From positions 1 through 11,854 of the forward strand of contig JALFHA010000019.1 in assembly GCA_022776785.1 (NCBI GenBank): 11,854 nucleotides of DNA, written 5' to 3'. The notes beneath the pieces were generated by a model. The model did not search any database. It was not told the DNA's origin and worked only from the letters and a program-made list of their open reading frames with translations. This stretch comes from Clostridiales bacterium. GTDB lineage: Bacteria; Bacillota; Clostridia; Christensenellales; Aristaeellaceae. Shown here piece after piece: positions 1-6,933 of this stretch; position 1 is the first letter of the stretch, and each line of letters opens with the position of its first letter. The position numbers and the translations under genes are program-made.

Positions 1-432
1 GATGGCCGCGGATGCGGAGCCACCGGTGGCGAGCATCGGGTCGACGAGCAGGATCTCGCGCTCCTCGGCGTCGGCGGGCAACTTGCAGTAATACTCCACC
101 GGTTCAAGGGTGTTCGGATCACGGTAGAGGCCGATATGCCCCACCTTCGCAGCGGGCACAAGGCTCATGATGCCGTCCACCATGCCAAGACCTGCGCGCA
201 GAATCGGCACGATGGCCAGCTTCTTGCCGGAGATGACCTGCGTCTGCGCGCGGCAGATCGGCGTCTCGATCTCCACGGTCTTCAGCGGCAGATCGCGCGT
301 CACCTCATACGCCATGAGCATGGAAATCTCATTGAGGAGCTCGCGGAACTCCTTCGGGCCGGTTTCCTTGTCCCGCATCAGGGACACCTTATGCTGAATC
401 AGCGGGTGATCCATCACATGAACGTTCGACAT
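1..432 (-). CDS. upp: uracil phosphoribosyltransferase (3' end outside window)
   Basis: Converts uracil and PRPP to UMP in the cytoplasm (pyrimidine salvage). The visible 144 codons begin MSNVHVMDHPLIQHKVSLMR. They contain the type I phosphoribosyltransferase PRPP-binding motif DPMLATGGSA at residues 131-140 and the family stretch PILRAGLGMVDG around 76-87. The family is normally about 208-210 residues, so roughly the last 65 (including the uracil-binding C-terminal region) lie beyond position 1. The ATG at 430-432 is preceded five bases upstream by a near-perfect SD (AAAAGGAGGA, 438-447 on the minus strand), which fixes the start. The gene is divergent from lgt and has its own promoter at 485-513. 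The identification is by sequence family and is secure. Confidence 0.97.
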   Translation of the reverse strand, partial: MSNVHVMDHPLIQHKVSLMRDKETGPKEFRELLNEISMLMAYEVTRDLPLKTVEIETPICRAQTQVISGKKLAIVPILRAGLGMVDGIMSLVPAAKVGHIGLYRDPNTLEPVEYYCKLPADAEEREILLVDPMLATGGSASAAI

Positions 433-484
433 GCGTATCCTCCTTTTCGGCTGCCGGCTGGCTGCCGCTTCACGCTTTTTGACC

Positions 485-513
485 ATTATATCATTTTGAC
501 AGGCGTGCGGCAA
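485..513 (-). promoter_or_regulatory. sigma-A promoter of upp
   Basis: Read on the minus strand: -35 TTGCCG (508-513), a 17-base spacer, and -10 TATAAT (485-490) preceded by TGA, giving an extended TGn -10. Transcription would start near 478, leaving a 5' leader of about 45 bases that carries the upp SD. The -10 is a perfect consensus match and the spacing is ideal. Confidence 0.85.
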
Positions 514-546
514 GGGGTTCGGGGCTTTTTTTGCCCGCCCGCTTGC

Positions 547-575
547 TTGACACAGGACGTGCCCCGCGCTATACT
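547..575 (+). promoter_or_regulatory. sigma-A promoter of the lgt-pncB-recX operon
   Basis: Perfect -35 TTGACA (547-552), 17-base spacer, -10 TATACT (570-575). Expected start is near 582, leaving a leader of about 65 bases before the lgt TTG codon. The two divergent -35 boxes (this one and that of upp) are about 33 bases apart. No operator or riboswitch is recognisable in the leader, only a small GC hairpin at 611-626. Confidence 0.87.
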
Positions 576-634
576 AAATTGACGTTTTATGGAACATAGT
601 AATGAAAAGACGCGCCGACGGGCGCGCGGAAAAC

Positions 635-640
635 GGAGGG
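635..640 (+). promoter_or_regulatory. SD that selects the TTG start of lgt
   Basis: GGAGGG lies eight bases upstream of the TTG at 649-651. The same frame is closed by TGA at 643-645, so TTG 649 is the first possible start and the only one at proper distance from an SD. The next in-frame TTG (664) is too far away. Confidence 0.8.
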
Positions 641-648
641 ATTGACCT

Positions 649-1797
649 TTGCTGAGCCGACCATTGATTGAGCGCACTGCCTTTTTGGGCATCAGCTGGT
701 ATGCGATACTGATTGTTGCGGGCATCGTGCTCGCACTGCTGCTCTGCTCGCGCGAGGCGCGCAGGGAGCGCCTGCCGCAGGATCTTCTGGTGGATTTCCT
801 GCTCTATGCTATTCCGCTGGGCATTGTGGGCGCGCGGCTGTATTATGTAGCTTTCCGCTTCAACGTCTTTGCGGAGGATCCGCTCTCCATCTTCAATATC
901 CGCGAGGGTGGGCTGGCAATTTACGGCGCGGTCATCGGCGGGCTGATCGCGGCGCGCATCGTCTCGCGCAAGCATGGCGTGCCGATGCTCAAGCTGCTTG
1001 ACATCGCTGCGCCGGGTCTGGTGCTCGCACAGGGCATCGGCCGCTGGGGCAACTACATCAACATGGAGGCCTACGGCCTGCGCATCGCCGAGGAGACTCT
1101 GCAGTTCTTCCCCTTCGCGGTGGAGATTCCTGTGGGCGACGTGTGGTACTGGCACATGGCGACGTTCTTCTACGAATTCTGCTGGGATATGCTCGTCTTT
1201 GTGCTGTTGCTGGCGGTTCGCAGCCGCTGCCGCCGCACGGGCGACGTGTTCTGCTGGTATCTGCTGGCCTACTGCGCCGGGCGCACGGTCATCGAGGGCC
1301 TGCGCAACGACAGCCTGACCTTCATCAGCGAATTCGTGCGCATCTCGCAGGTGCTCTCCGCGCTCGCCGCGCTGGCGGTGGTCGTCTACTTCTTCGTGCG
1401 CATCCGCGACAGAATCAGCGCCGTCACCGTCCTGCCGCTCGTCAGCGCTGTGCTCTGTCTGGTGACGACCTTCCTGGGCGAGTTTGAACGCGGCGCCTAC
1501 AGCTTCCTGTTCCTCTATTCCCAGATCAGCCTGGGCGCACTGCTGGCGACGCAGATCGCCATCATCGTGCTGTGGACGTTGGACAGCCGGCACTTTGACG
1601 CGCTGACGGCCGCGCCGCTTATGCTGTGCGGCGCGTTCATCGTCGGCCTGCTCGTTGCGGGAGCAGGGCGCGCCAATGCGGACAACACCTACTACGTCTC
1701 CCTGCGCCAGTGTGCGGCGATGCTTCAGCTCATCCTGTGCGGCTGGCTGCTCTGTTACCGATTCTGCCCGATGGGCGTGGAAAGCGAGCGTGATTAA
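649..1797 (+). CDS. lgt: prolipoprotein diacylglyceryl transferase with extra C-terminal membrane domain
   Basis: Integral membrane enzyme that transfers diacylglycerol from phosphatidylglycerol to the lipobox cysteine of prelipoproteins, the first step of lipoprotein maturation. The Lgt signature is clear: GRWGNYINMEAYG at residues 131-143, where the Arg and Asn are the conserved active-site positions. An EGGLAIYGAVIGG-type loop (86-98) stands where E. coli has its HGG motif, and the late Lgt motif GRTVIEGLRNDSL is at 211-223. The start is a TTG at 649 with SD GGAGGG. Lgt is usually about 260-290 residues; this one has 382. The extra part (about 257-375) holds some four more hydrophobic segments and matches no Lgt motif I know. 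It is the first gene of an operon, with pncB starting 3 bases after its stop. Lgt identity is secure; the extension's role is unknown. Confidence 0.95.
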   Translation: MLSRPLIERTAFLGISWYAILIVAGIVLALLLCSREARRERLPQDLLVDFLLYAIPLGIVGARLYYVAFRFNVFAEDPLSIFNIREGGLAIYGAVIGGLIAARIVSRKHGVPMLKLLDIAAPGLVLAQGIGRWGNYINMEAYGLRIAEETLQFFPFAVEIPVGDVWYWHMATFFYEFCWDMLVFVLLLAVRSRCRRTGDVFCWYLLAYCAGRTVIEGLRNDSLTFISEFVRISQVLSALAALAVVVYFFVRIRDRISAVTVLPLVSAVLCLVTTFLGEFERGAYSFLFLYSQISLGALLATQIAIIVLWTLDSRHFDALTAAPLMLCGAFIVGLLVAGAGRANADNTYYVSLRQCAAMLQLILCGWLLCYRFCPMGVESERD

Positions 1798-1800
1798 ACG

Positions 1801-3231
1801 ATGCACAACCTGACCATGATGACCGACCTGTACGAGCTGACGATGATGAACGGCTACCTGCGCCACGGTATGAAGGATGCGCGGGCGTGCTTTGACGTGT
1901 TCTACCGCAAGCAGGGGGACATGACCTCCTACGCGGTGGCCGCGGGGCTCGAGCAGGCCATCGACTATGTGAAGAACCTGCGCTTTGAAGCCGAGGACGT
2001 AGCCTACCTGCGCAGCCTGGGCATCTTTGACGAGGATTTCCTCGCCTATCTTTCAAACTTCCGTTTCACCGGAGAGATTCTCTCCGTTCCGGAGGGCACC
2101 ATCGTCTTCCCGAACGAGCCGATTGTGCGGGTGATCGCGCCGATCATGGAGGCGCAGCTGCTGGAGACGACGCTACTGAACATCATCGGCCATCAGACGC
2201 TCATCGCGACAAAGGCCTCGCGCATCGTGCAGGCCGCCAAGGGCGATCGCGTGCTCGAATTCGGCCTGCGCCGCGCGCAGGGACCGGACGCGGGCATCTA
2301 CGGCGCGCGCGCCGCGATCATCGGCGGCTTTCAGGCGACGAGCAACGTGCTGGCGGGCCAGATGTTCGCTGTGCCCGTCGGCGGCACCCACGCGCACAGC
2401 TGGGTGATGTCCTTCCCGGATGAGCTGACGGCATTCCGCGCCTATGCAGATGTATTCCCCCATCAGTGCCTGCTGCTGGTGGATACCTACGACACGCTGG
2501 GCAGCGGCGTGCCCAACGCCATCACCGTGTTCGGGGAGCTGCGCGCCAGGGGCATCGAGCCGATGGGCATCCGTCTGGACAGCGGTGACCTCGCGTTCCT
2601 CAGCCGTCAGGCGCGCACGATGCTCGACGAGGCAGGCTTCCCGAACGCGAAGATTTTCGCCTCCGGCGACCTGGACGAGGAGGTCATCTGGGATCTCAAG
2701 GCGCAGGGCGCGGCCATCGACGTCTGGGGCGTGGGCACACGGCTGATTACCAGCATGGGCAATCCCAGCCTCGGCGTGGTCTACAAGCTGGCGGCGCAGG
2801 AGATCGGCGGCAGCTTCGTACCGCGCATCAAGATCTCCGAAAACCCCGCCAAGGTCACCAATCCGGGCATCAAGCAGCTTCTGCGCTACTACGACAAGCG
2901 CACCGGCAAGGCGCTCGCCGACCTCATCGCGCTGGAGGACGAGCAGCTCACAGGCGGTCAGCCGCTGGAAATCTTCGATCCCGAGCACACCTGGAAGCGG
3001 ATGACGCTGTGCGATTACACGGCACGCCCGCTGCTTACGCCCATCTTTGAGCGCGGCGAGCTGGTCTATGCGCCGCCGACGCTGGCGGAAATCTCCGCCT
3101 ATGCCCAGCAGGAGATGGATTCCTTCTGGGAGGAATATAAGCGCCTGCACAGCCCGCACCGCTACAAGGTCGATCTCTCGCCCAAGCTCTACGCGCTCAA
3201 GAGCGAGCTGCTCGGGCAGCGGCGCGGATGA
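1801..3231 (+). CDS. pncB: nicotinate phosphoribosyltransferase
   Basis: Makes nicotinate mononucleotide from nicotinate and PRPP with ATP hydrolysis, the entry step of the Preiss-Handler NAD salvage pathway (cytoplasm). At 476 residues it fits the Gram-positive family. Visible hallmarks are the N-terminus MHNLTMMTDLYELTMMNGYL, the EFGLRRAQGPDAG stretch (153-165), GTHAHS at 195-200 (containing the His that is phosphorylated in this family), RLDSGDL (258-264) and GVGTRL (310-315), followed by a long C-terminal domain. The ATG at 1801 lies 3 bases after the lgt stop. The SD is weak (GAAAGCGAG inside the end of lgt), so translation is probably coupled to lgt. Start codons at residues 6 and 7 are possible alternatives, but the full N-terminus matches the family better. 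Its stop overlaps the recX start. Confidence 0.96.
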   Translation: MHNLTMMTDLYELTMMNGYLRHGMKDARACFDVFYRKQGDMTSYAVAAGLEQAIDYVKNLRFEAEDVAYLRSLGIFDEDFLAYLSNFRFTGEILSVPEGTIVFPNEPIVRVIAPIMEAQLLETTLLNIIGHQTLIATKASRIVQAAKGDRVLEFGLRRAQGPDAGIYGARAAIIGGFQATSNVLAGQMFAVPVGGTHAHSWVMSFPDELTAFRAYADVFPHQCLLLVDTYDTLGSGVPNAITVFGELRARGIEPMGIRLDSGDLAFLSRQARTMLDEAGFPNAKIFASGDLDEEVIWDLKAQGAAIDVWGVGTRLITSMGNPSLGVVYKLAAQEIGGSFVPRIKISENPAKVTNPGIKQLLRYYDKRTGKALADLIALEDEQLTGGQPLEIFDPEHTWKRMTLCDYTARPLLTPIFERGELVYAPPTLAEISAYAQQEMDSFWEEYKRLHSPHRYKVDLSPKLYALKSELLGQRRG

Positions 3232-3875
3232 GCATCATGGAGCCCTCCGTCACCGCCGTTCTGAGCGTCAAAAGCGTGCGTCGCATGCACAGCCGCGCCG
3301 TGCTGATCCTCTCCAACGGGGAGACGCGCGTCATGCCCCGCGCGCTGCTGCGCGAGCGCCCATATCGCGGCGGCGTGCCGTTTGATGAAGCGGCGTTTGA
3401 CGCGCTGCTGCGCGAGCGATCCTACCCCTTCGCGCTGGAGCGCGCCGTTTCCCTGCTCGCCGTGCGCGCTAGGACGGAGCGGGAGCTGCGCGACGCGCTG
3501 CGCCAGTGCGCCTACTCCGAGGCGGTCATCGAACGGGTTATCTCGCGGATGAACGAGGCCGGATACATCGACGATGCGGACTTTGCCAGCCAATGGGCTG
3601 CGTCGCGCACAAGCAAGGGGCTGGGCGCGCGGCGCATCGCCATGGAGCTGCGGCAAAAGGGCGTGGACGCAGAGCACATCGAGCAGGCGCTGGGCCAGCT
3701 TGACGAGGAGGAGTGCATGGAGAGCGCCGTGCGCGCCGCGCGAAAGGCTGCGCGCGGCAAGGAGCTTTCCTCTCCAGCCGACCGGCAGAAGGTCTTTGCC
3801 GCGCTGATGCGCAAGGGCTACGACAGCGCCAGCGCAAGGAGGGCGATTGAGGCGCTGCGCGATCAGCAGGAATGA
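3228..3875 (+). CDS. recX: regulatory protein RecX
   Basis: RecX binds RecA filaments and modulates recombination and the SOS response. The 215-residue product has the Firmicutes RecX layout: a basic N-terminal region of about 60 residues, then tandem three-helix modules. Recognisable family motifs are MNEAGYIDDADFA (108-120), GLGARRIAMELRQKGV (131-146) and a last module with MRKGYDSASARRAI (194-207). The ATG overlaps the pncB TGA (ATGA, 3228-3231), implying translational coupling. A second ATG at 3237 is a possible alternative, and neither has a strong SD. recA is not adjacent in this window, and the company of lgt and pncB is not obviously functional. It is the last gene before the terminator at 3937-3984. 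Confidence 0.92.
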   Translation: MSIMEPSVTAVLSVKSVRRMHSRAVLILSNGETRVMPRALLRERPYRGGVPFDEAAFDALLRERSYPFALERAVSLLAVRARTERELRDALRQCAYSEAVIERVISRMNEAGYIDDADFASQWAASRTSKGLGARRIAMELRQKGVDAEHIEQALGQLDEEECMESAVRAARKAARGKELSSPADRQKVFAALMRKGYDSASARRAIEALRDQQE

Positions 3876-3936
3876 CGGGCTTTGCCTTCTCTCCTCCATC
3901 CGCTTGGCGCCGTGGTTGTTTTCAGAATACACAGAA

Positions 3937-3984
3937 GGAGCATCGCTTTCTCTGCGCTGAGCGCAGGAGGCGATGCTCCCTTTT
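3937..3984 (+). terminator. intrinsic terminator between convergent operons
   Basis: GGAGCATCGC (3937-3946) pairs perfectly with GCGATGCTCC (3970-3979). Inside it CTGCGC (3952-3957) pairs with GCGCAG (3961-3966) around a TGA loop. The outer stem is followed by CTTTT on the plus strand, 62 bases after the recX stop. On the minus strand the same hairpin sits just after the HAD gene, but its downstream tail (TTCTGT) is weaker. It mainly ends the lgt-pncB-recX transcript and may serve both directions. Confidence 0.85.
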
Positions 3985-3989
3985 GATGA

Positions 3990-4832
3990 TTACAGCGTGT
4001 CATCGAGCACGCGCTCAATGATTTTCGCCACGCCCAGCTCATCGTTTGTCGCCGTGCGGTAGCGGCACACAGCGAGGACATCCCGCGTCGCGTTGCCCAT
4101 CGCCACGCTGTGTGCGGCATATTCGAGCATGGACAGGTCGTTTGCCGCGTCCCCGACGGCCATGACGCTTTCCCGCGTCAGCCCCATCTGCTCCGCGACG
4201 GCGGCAAGCGCCGTGCCCTTGCTGACGCCCTCGGGCATGATTTCGAGGTTATCCGGCGCGGAGCTGGTGATCTGCGCCTGCGGCAACGCGGCGCGCACGG
4301 CCTCACGGGCAGCTGCGATGCGCGCGTCGTCGTCATCCCCGATACCGCTGCCGCGCCCGACGGCGAAGATCTTCATCAGCCCGCGATCCGCCGCGGCGCG
4401 CAGCGCATCTGCTCCATACCGGGCAGGCATCAACCCGCGCTCGGCGAGGTGATAGACGCGCCCCGTTCCATCCTGCACGGTGGAGACGAGCCCGTCCTCA
4501 AAGCCGTTGACCATCAGGCCGAAGGGCAGCAGCGCATCCAGCACCCGATGCGCATCCGCAGGCGCAAAGCTGCGCCGCAGCATCACATGCCCCTCGGGCA
4601 GCGGCCCGTCGCTGGCCCTCGCGCCGTTGGCCGCGATCACCATGCACGGCAGGCCGAGCCGGTGAATGAAATCGCTGGCGTCCTCGAGCATCCGCCCCGT
4701 GCAGATGCACACGCGTATGCCCGCCGCGTCAGCGCGCCGGATGGCCTCGATGTTCTCCTGCGGCAGCGTTCTGTGGTCGCTGAGCAGCAGCGTGCCGTCC
4801 ATGTCCAGCGCAATCAGCCGAACCGGATTCAC
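3990..4832 (-). CDS. Cof-type HAD-superfamily phosphatase
   Basis: A 280-residue hydrolase of the HAD IIB (Cof) type, which typically dephosphorylates small phosphorylated metabolites. The substrate cannot be told from sequence. All four HAD motifs are visible: DMDGT at 10-14 (Asp10 nucleophile, Asp12 acid/base), Thr45 in CTGR, Lys205 in GVSKG, and GDAANDLSML at 227-236 (metal-binding Asp228 and Asp232). The cap domain lies between about residues 85 and 195. The frame opens with a GTG at 4848-4850, but I prefer the GTG at 4830-4832: AGGGGAGGG (4839-4847) then sits six bases upstream, and the protein begins directly with MNPVRLIALDMDGT as in the family. It is the last gene of the minus-strand group, 28 bases after the pseudouridine synthase. 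Confidence 0.92.
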   Translation of the reverse strand: MNPVRLIALDMDGTLLLSDHRTLPQENIEAIRRADAAGIRVCICTGRMLEDASDFIHRLGLPCMVIAANGARASDGPLPEGHVMLRRSFAPADAHRVLDALLPFGLMVNGFEDGLVSTVQDGTGRVYHLAERGLMPARYGADALRAAADRGLMKIFAVGRGSGIGDDDDARIAAAREAVRAALPQAQITSSAPDNLEIMPEGVSKGTALAAVAEQMGLTRESVMAVGDAANDLSMLEYAAHSVAMGNATRDVLAVCRYRTATNDELGVAKIIERVLDDTL

Positions 4833-4838
4833 AGCGCT

Positions 4839-4847
4839 CCCTCCCCT
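4839..4847 (-). promoter_or_regulatory. SD that selects the internal GTG start of the HAD gene
   Basis: AGGGGAGGG, read on the minus strand, lies six bases before the GTG at 4830-4832. It would fall inside the coding region if the upstream in-frame GTG at 4848-4850 were used, which argues for the shorter protein. Confidence 0.75.
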
Positions 4848-4860
4848 CACATGCCCGCAC

Positions 4861-5745
4861 TCAGAACGGGCACTCCGTCGTAAATTCCCTTCCGTTCAGA
4901 TAAGCCAGCGCACCCTCTGCATGAACGACCAGCCTCGTCGCCCAGAGCTGCTGGCGGCGCAGGCCGAGGCGGCGGTTGAGCGCGCGGTCGCCGTATTTGT
5001 CATCTCCGAGAATCGGATGGCCGATGTGTGAAAGATGTGCGCGAATCTGATGCGTGCGCCCGGTGATAAGCTCCACCTCCAGCCTGGACTGCTCGCCCGC
5101 CTCCAGCACCCGGTAAGCGGTGACGATCTCCTGCGCGCCGCGCGCGGGATAGTCCGTCACAGCGACGCGTGCGATTTCCGCGTCCTTGCGCAGATAGGCC
5201 CGCATGACGGCCTCGCGCTGCCCGGGGCAGCCCTTGACCCGGCAGGTGTAGAACTTTTGAAAGGTGCGCTCCGAAAACGCCTGCCGCGCGGATTCATACG
5301 CATCGTCATCCTTGGCAAGCAAAAGCAGACCGCCGGTCTGTACATCAAGCCTGTGGCAGAGATGAAGCCGGTCTGTTTTTTCGCCCCTGCCGCGCAGATA
5401 CGCAGCAGCCCGTGTCAGCGCGCTGTCCCCGGCGAGGGGATTCTCCTCGTTCTGGGAGGGAACGCCCTGCGGCTTGTCAAGCAGCAGCACATGCGCATCC
5501 TCAAAGACGATCACAGGCGCGGGCAACGCTCTTTCCTGCGCGACCACGGCGCTTTTGGGAAAGAAGGCGCGTACCTCCTGCCCCGAACGCACGCGGAGAT
5601 CCTGCGCCGTCCGCTCGCCATCCACGCGCACCTCGCGCCGTTTGAGCGCCTCGCGCACCGCCCACGGCGGAACATCCGGCGCGCACTGGCGCAGCAGCGC
5701 CGTGAGCGTCAGGCCGTCCTGCTCCTGAGAGACCGTCACGCGCAT
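4861..5745 (-). CDS. RluA-family pseudouridine synthase
   Basis: Isomerises specific uridines in rRNA or tRNA to pseudouridine; the target (RluA-, RluC- or RluD-like) cannot be assigned from sequence. The N-terminal 65 residues look like an S4 RNA-binding domain (PWAVREALKRREVRVDGER at 27-45). The catalytic domain carries the family signature HRLDVQTGGLLLLAK at 131-145 with Asp134 as the catalytic residue, a KPQGVPS element (91-97) and GRTHQIRAHLSHIGHPILGD at 229-248. At 294 residues the length is normal. In the signature the usual TSG is TGG, a conservative change. The ATG at 5743-5745 has a purine-rich SD (GAAAGGGGG) seven bases upstream. It begins 21 bases after the unknown 345-aa gene and is followed 28 bases later by the HAD gene, so the three are probably co-transcribed. 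Confidence 0.94.
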   Translation of the reverse strand: MRVTVSQEQDGLTLTALLRQCAPDVPPWAVREALKRREVRVDGERTAQDLRVRSGQEVRAFFPKSAVVAQERALPAPVIVFEDAHVLLLDKPQGVPSQNEENPLAGDSALTRAAAYLRGRGEKTDRLHLCHRLDVQTGGLLLLAKDDDAYESARQAFSERTFQKFYTCRVKGCPGQREAVMRAYLRKDAEIARVAVTDYPARGAQEIVTAYRVLEAGEQSRLEVELITGRTHQIRAHLSHIGHPILGDDKYGDRALNRRLGLRRQQLWATRLVVHAEGALAYLNGREFTTECPF

Positions 5746-5766
5746 GGCGCGCCCCCTTTCTCCGCC

Positions 5767-6804
5767 CTATTGGAGCGCGCCGCACTCGGCGGACTCCACC
5801 CACTTGGGCAGCATGTAGTACATATTGCTCAGCGCTCCGCGCATGGCGGGCGAAACATAGACGATCAGCGACTCCTGAAGGACCTCCTCCAGCGCGGACA
5901 GCGGCGCGCCCTGCTTGCACAAAAAGCGCAGGTTGCGCGCCACATCCCCGGCGCGGCAGCCGTCGCGCAGCGCGTCGGCGATGGTGCGCTCCAGCCCCTC
6001 CTGAAGCGGTATCTCCTCAGGCAGGATGTCCAGCGGCGCAGGCGAGCTCATGGCGGCGGGCAGCAGCAGGCCGTTCTTTCTGCGTCCGGCGGCGATCAGG
6101 CAGCTCGGGTCGGCCAGCGCGGGATGCACGAGCATCACGCCGCCGCTGTAATCCACGCAGTCATAGCTTGCCCAGAGATAGCGCCGGGCAAGCTGGATGA
6201 GCAGCTCGTCGTGCGTGCAGGCGCCGAAAAGCTCCCGCAGAATGAGCTGCTGCGGCTGACGGTCATCCATCGCGCCGACGCGGTAGAGCGTGCCGTCAAG
6301 CACGCCCTCCAGCTCGGAAAGCTGCTGGCGCAGACGCTCATGCTCGGGCCGGGCAAAGGCCCGGGCCACAGGCTGAAGGACGGGCAGCTCCAGCTCGATG
6401 ACCGGCTTGCCCGACACCAGCCCCACGCTCGCCCACAGCCGCAGCGACAGCGCCCGCGCTGCGTCCAGCTCCAGCGTATCCTCGATGGGCGCGCTGCCGC
6501 CGAGGATCAGCGCGCGCTCGACGAGCTCATGCTCCTCGCGCGAGAGGCAGTCCGCCTGCAATTCGATGGTCGAGAGCACCGTCTTCCACACGAGAGAGAG
6601 CTGCTGGGCGCGCATGGGCTTGCGCTCGACATCCTGCCAGCTCTGCTCGAGCTTGCGCGAGAGCGCCGCCGGCGGCAGCGCCTCCAGACGCACCGCCCCC
6701 AACGGCGCGAGCTGCGCCACGCGCTGCTCGAAGCGGCGCCTGCGCATGGCCTCGATGGTCTTCTCCTGCCAGCCGCCAATGAACACTTCTTCCTGCCTGA
6801 ACAC
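5767..6804 (-). CDS. hypothetical protein, 345 aa, not recognised
   Basis: I do not recognise this protein. It appears soluble: no signal peptide or membrane segment is visible. It starts MFRQEEVFIGGWQEKTIEAM, followed by a basic patch RRRRFEQR (21-28). The first half is rich in Glu, Gln, Arg and Leu and probably helical (RPEHERLRQQLSELEGVL, 152-169). Around 210-250 a less charged stretch contains DYSGGVMLVHPAL and GRRKNGLLLPA. The C-terminus contains the aromatic SNMYYMLPKW (326-335). The open frame reaches back to a TTG at 6867, but that codon has no SD and abuts a hairpin. The GTG at 6802-6804 has AGGGGGA seven bases upstream (6812-6818) and is preferred; a GTG at 6786 is a weaker option. 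Composition matches the neighbours, so it is probably native. Position 21 bases ahead of the pseudouridine synthase suggests an operon but gives no firm functional clue. Confidence 0.8.
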   Translation of the reverse strand: MFRQEEVFIGGWQEKTIEAMRRRRFEQRVAQLAPLGAVRLEALPPAALSRKLEQSWQDVERKPMRAQQLSLVWKTVLSTIELQADCLSREEHELVERALILGGSAPIEDTLELDAARALSLRLWASVGLVSGKPVIELELPVLQPVARAFARPEHERLRQQLSELEGVLDGTLYRVGAMDDRQPQQLILRELFGACTHDELLIQLARRYLWASYDCVDYSGGVMLVHPALADPSCLIAAGRRKNGLLLPAAMSSPAPLDILPEEIPLQEGLERTIADALRDGCRAGDVARNLRFLCKQGAPLSALEEVLQESLIVYVSPAMRGALSNMYYMLPKWVESAECGALQ

Positions 6805-6873
6805 GTCTTCGTCCCCCTGAGCCCCTGCCCTGATTCCGATTTCTTTTCCCCCAAGCGCAGTGCACAAAGCAAT

Positions 6874-6900
6874 GGCACCCGTGTTGCCTGCATGGGTGCC
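6874..6900 (-). terminator. hairpin after ilvE, probable partial terminator
   Basis: GGCACCCGTG and CATGGGTGCC form a ten-pair stem with one G-T pair and a seven-base loop, starting 33 bases after the ilvE stop. On the minus strand it is followed by ATTGCTTTG, a poor U-tract. Transcription may therefore stop only partly, letting some ilvE transcripts continue into the 345-aa gene. I saw no convincing separate promoter for the downstream genes. Confidence 0.55.
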
Positions 6901-6933
6901 ATTGAATGCGTTTATCTTTGGAAAGCAGGGAAA

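Noticed and set aside
519..546. Run of seven T after GGGGC in the upp/lgt gap, considered as a terminator.
   Set aside because: The T-run lies in the loop between GGGC and GCCC rather than after a stem, and both flanking genes diverge from here.
574..1866. A 430-codon minus-strand frame opposite lgt.
   Set aside because: Antisense shadow rich in His, Gln, Arg and Ala with no family resemblance; lgt on the other strand is certain.
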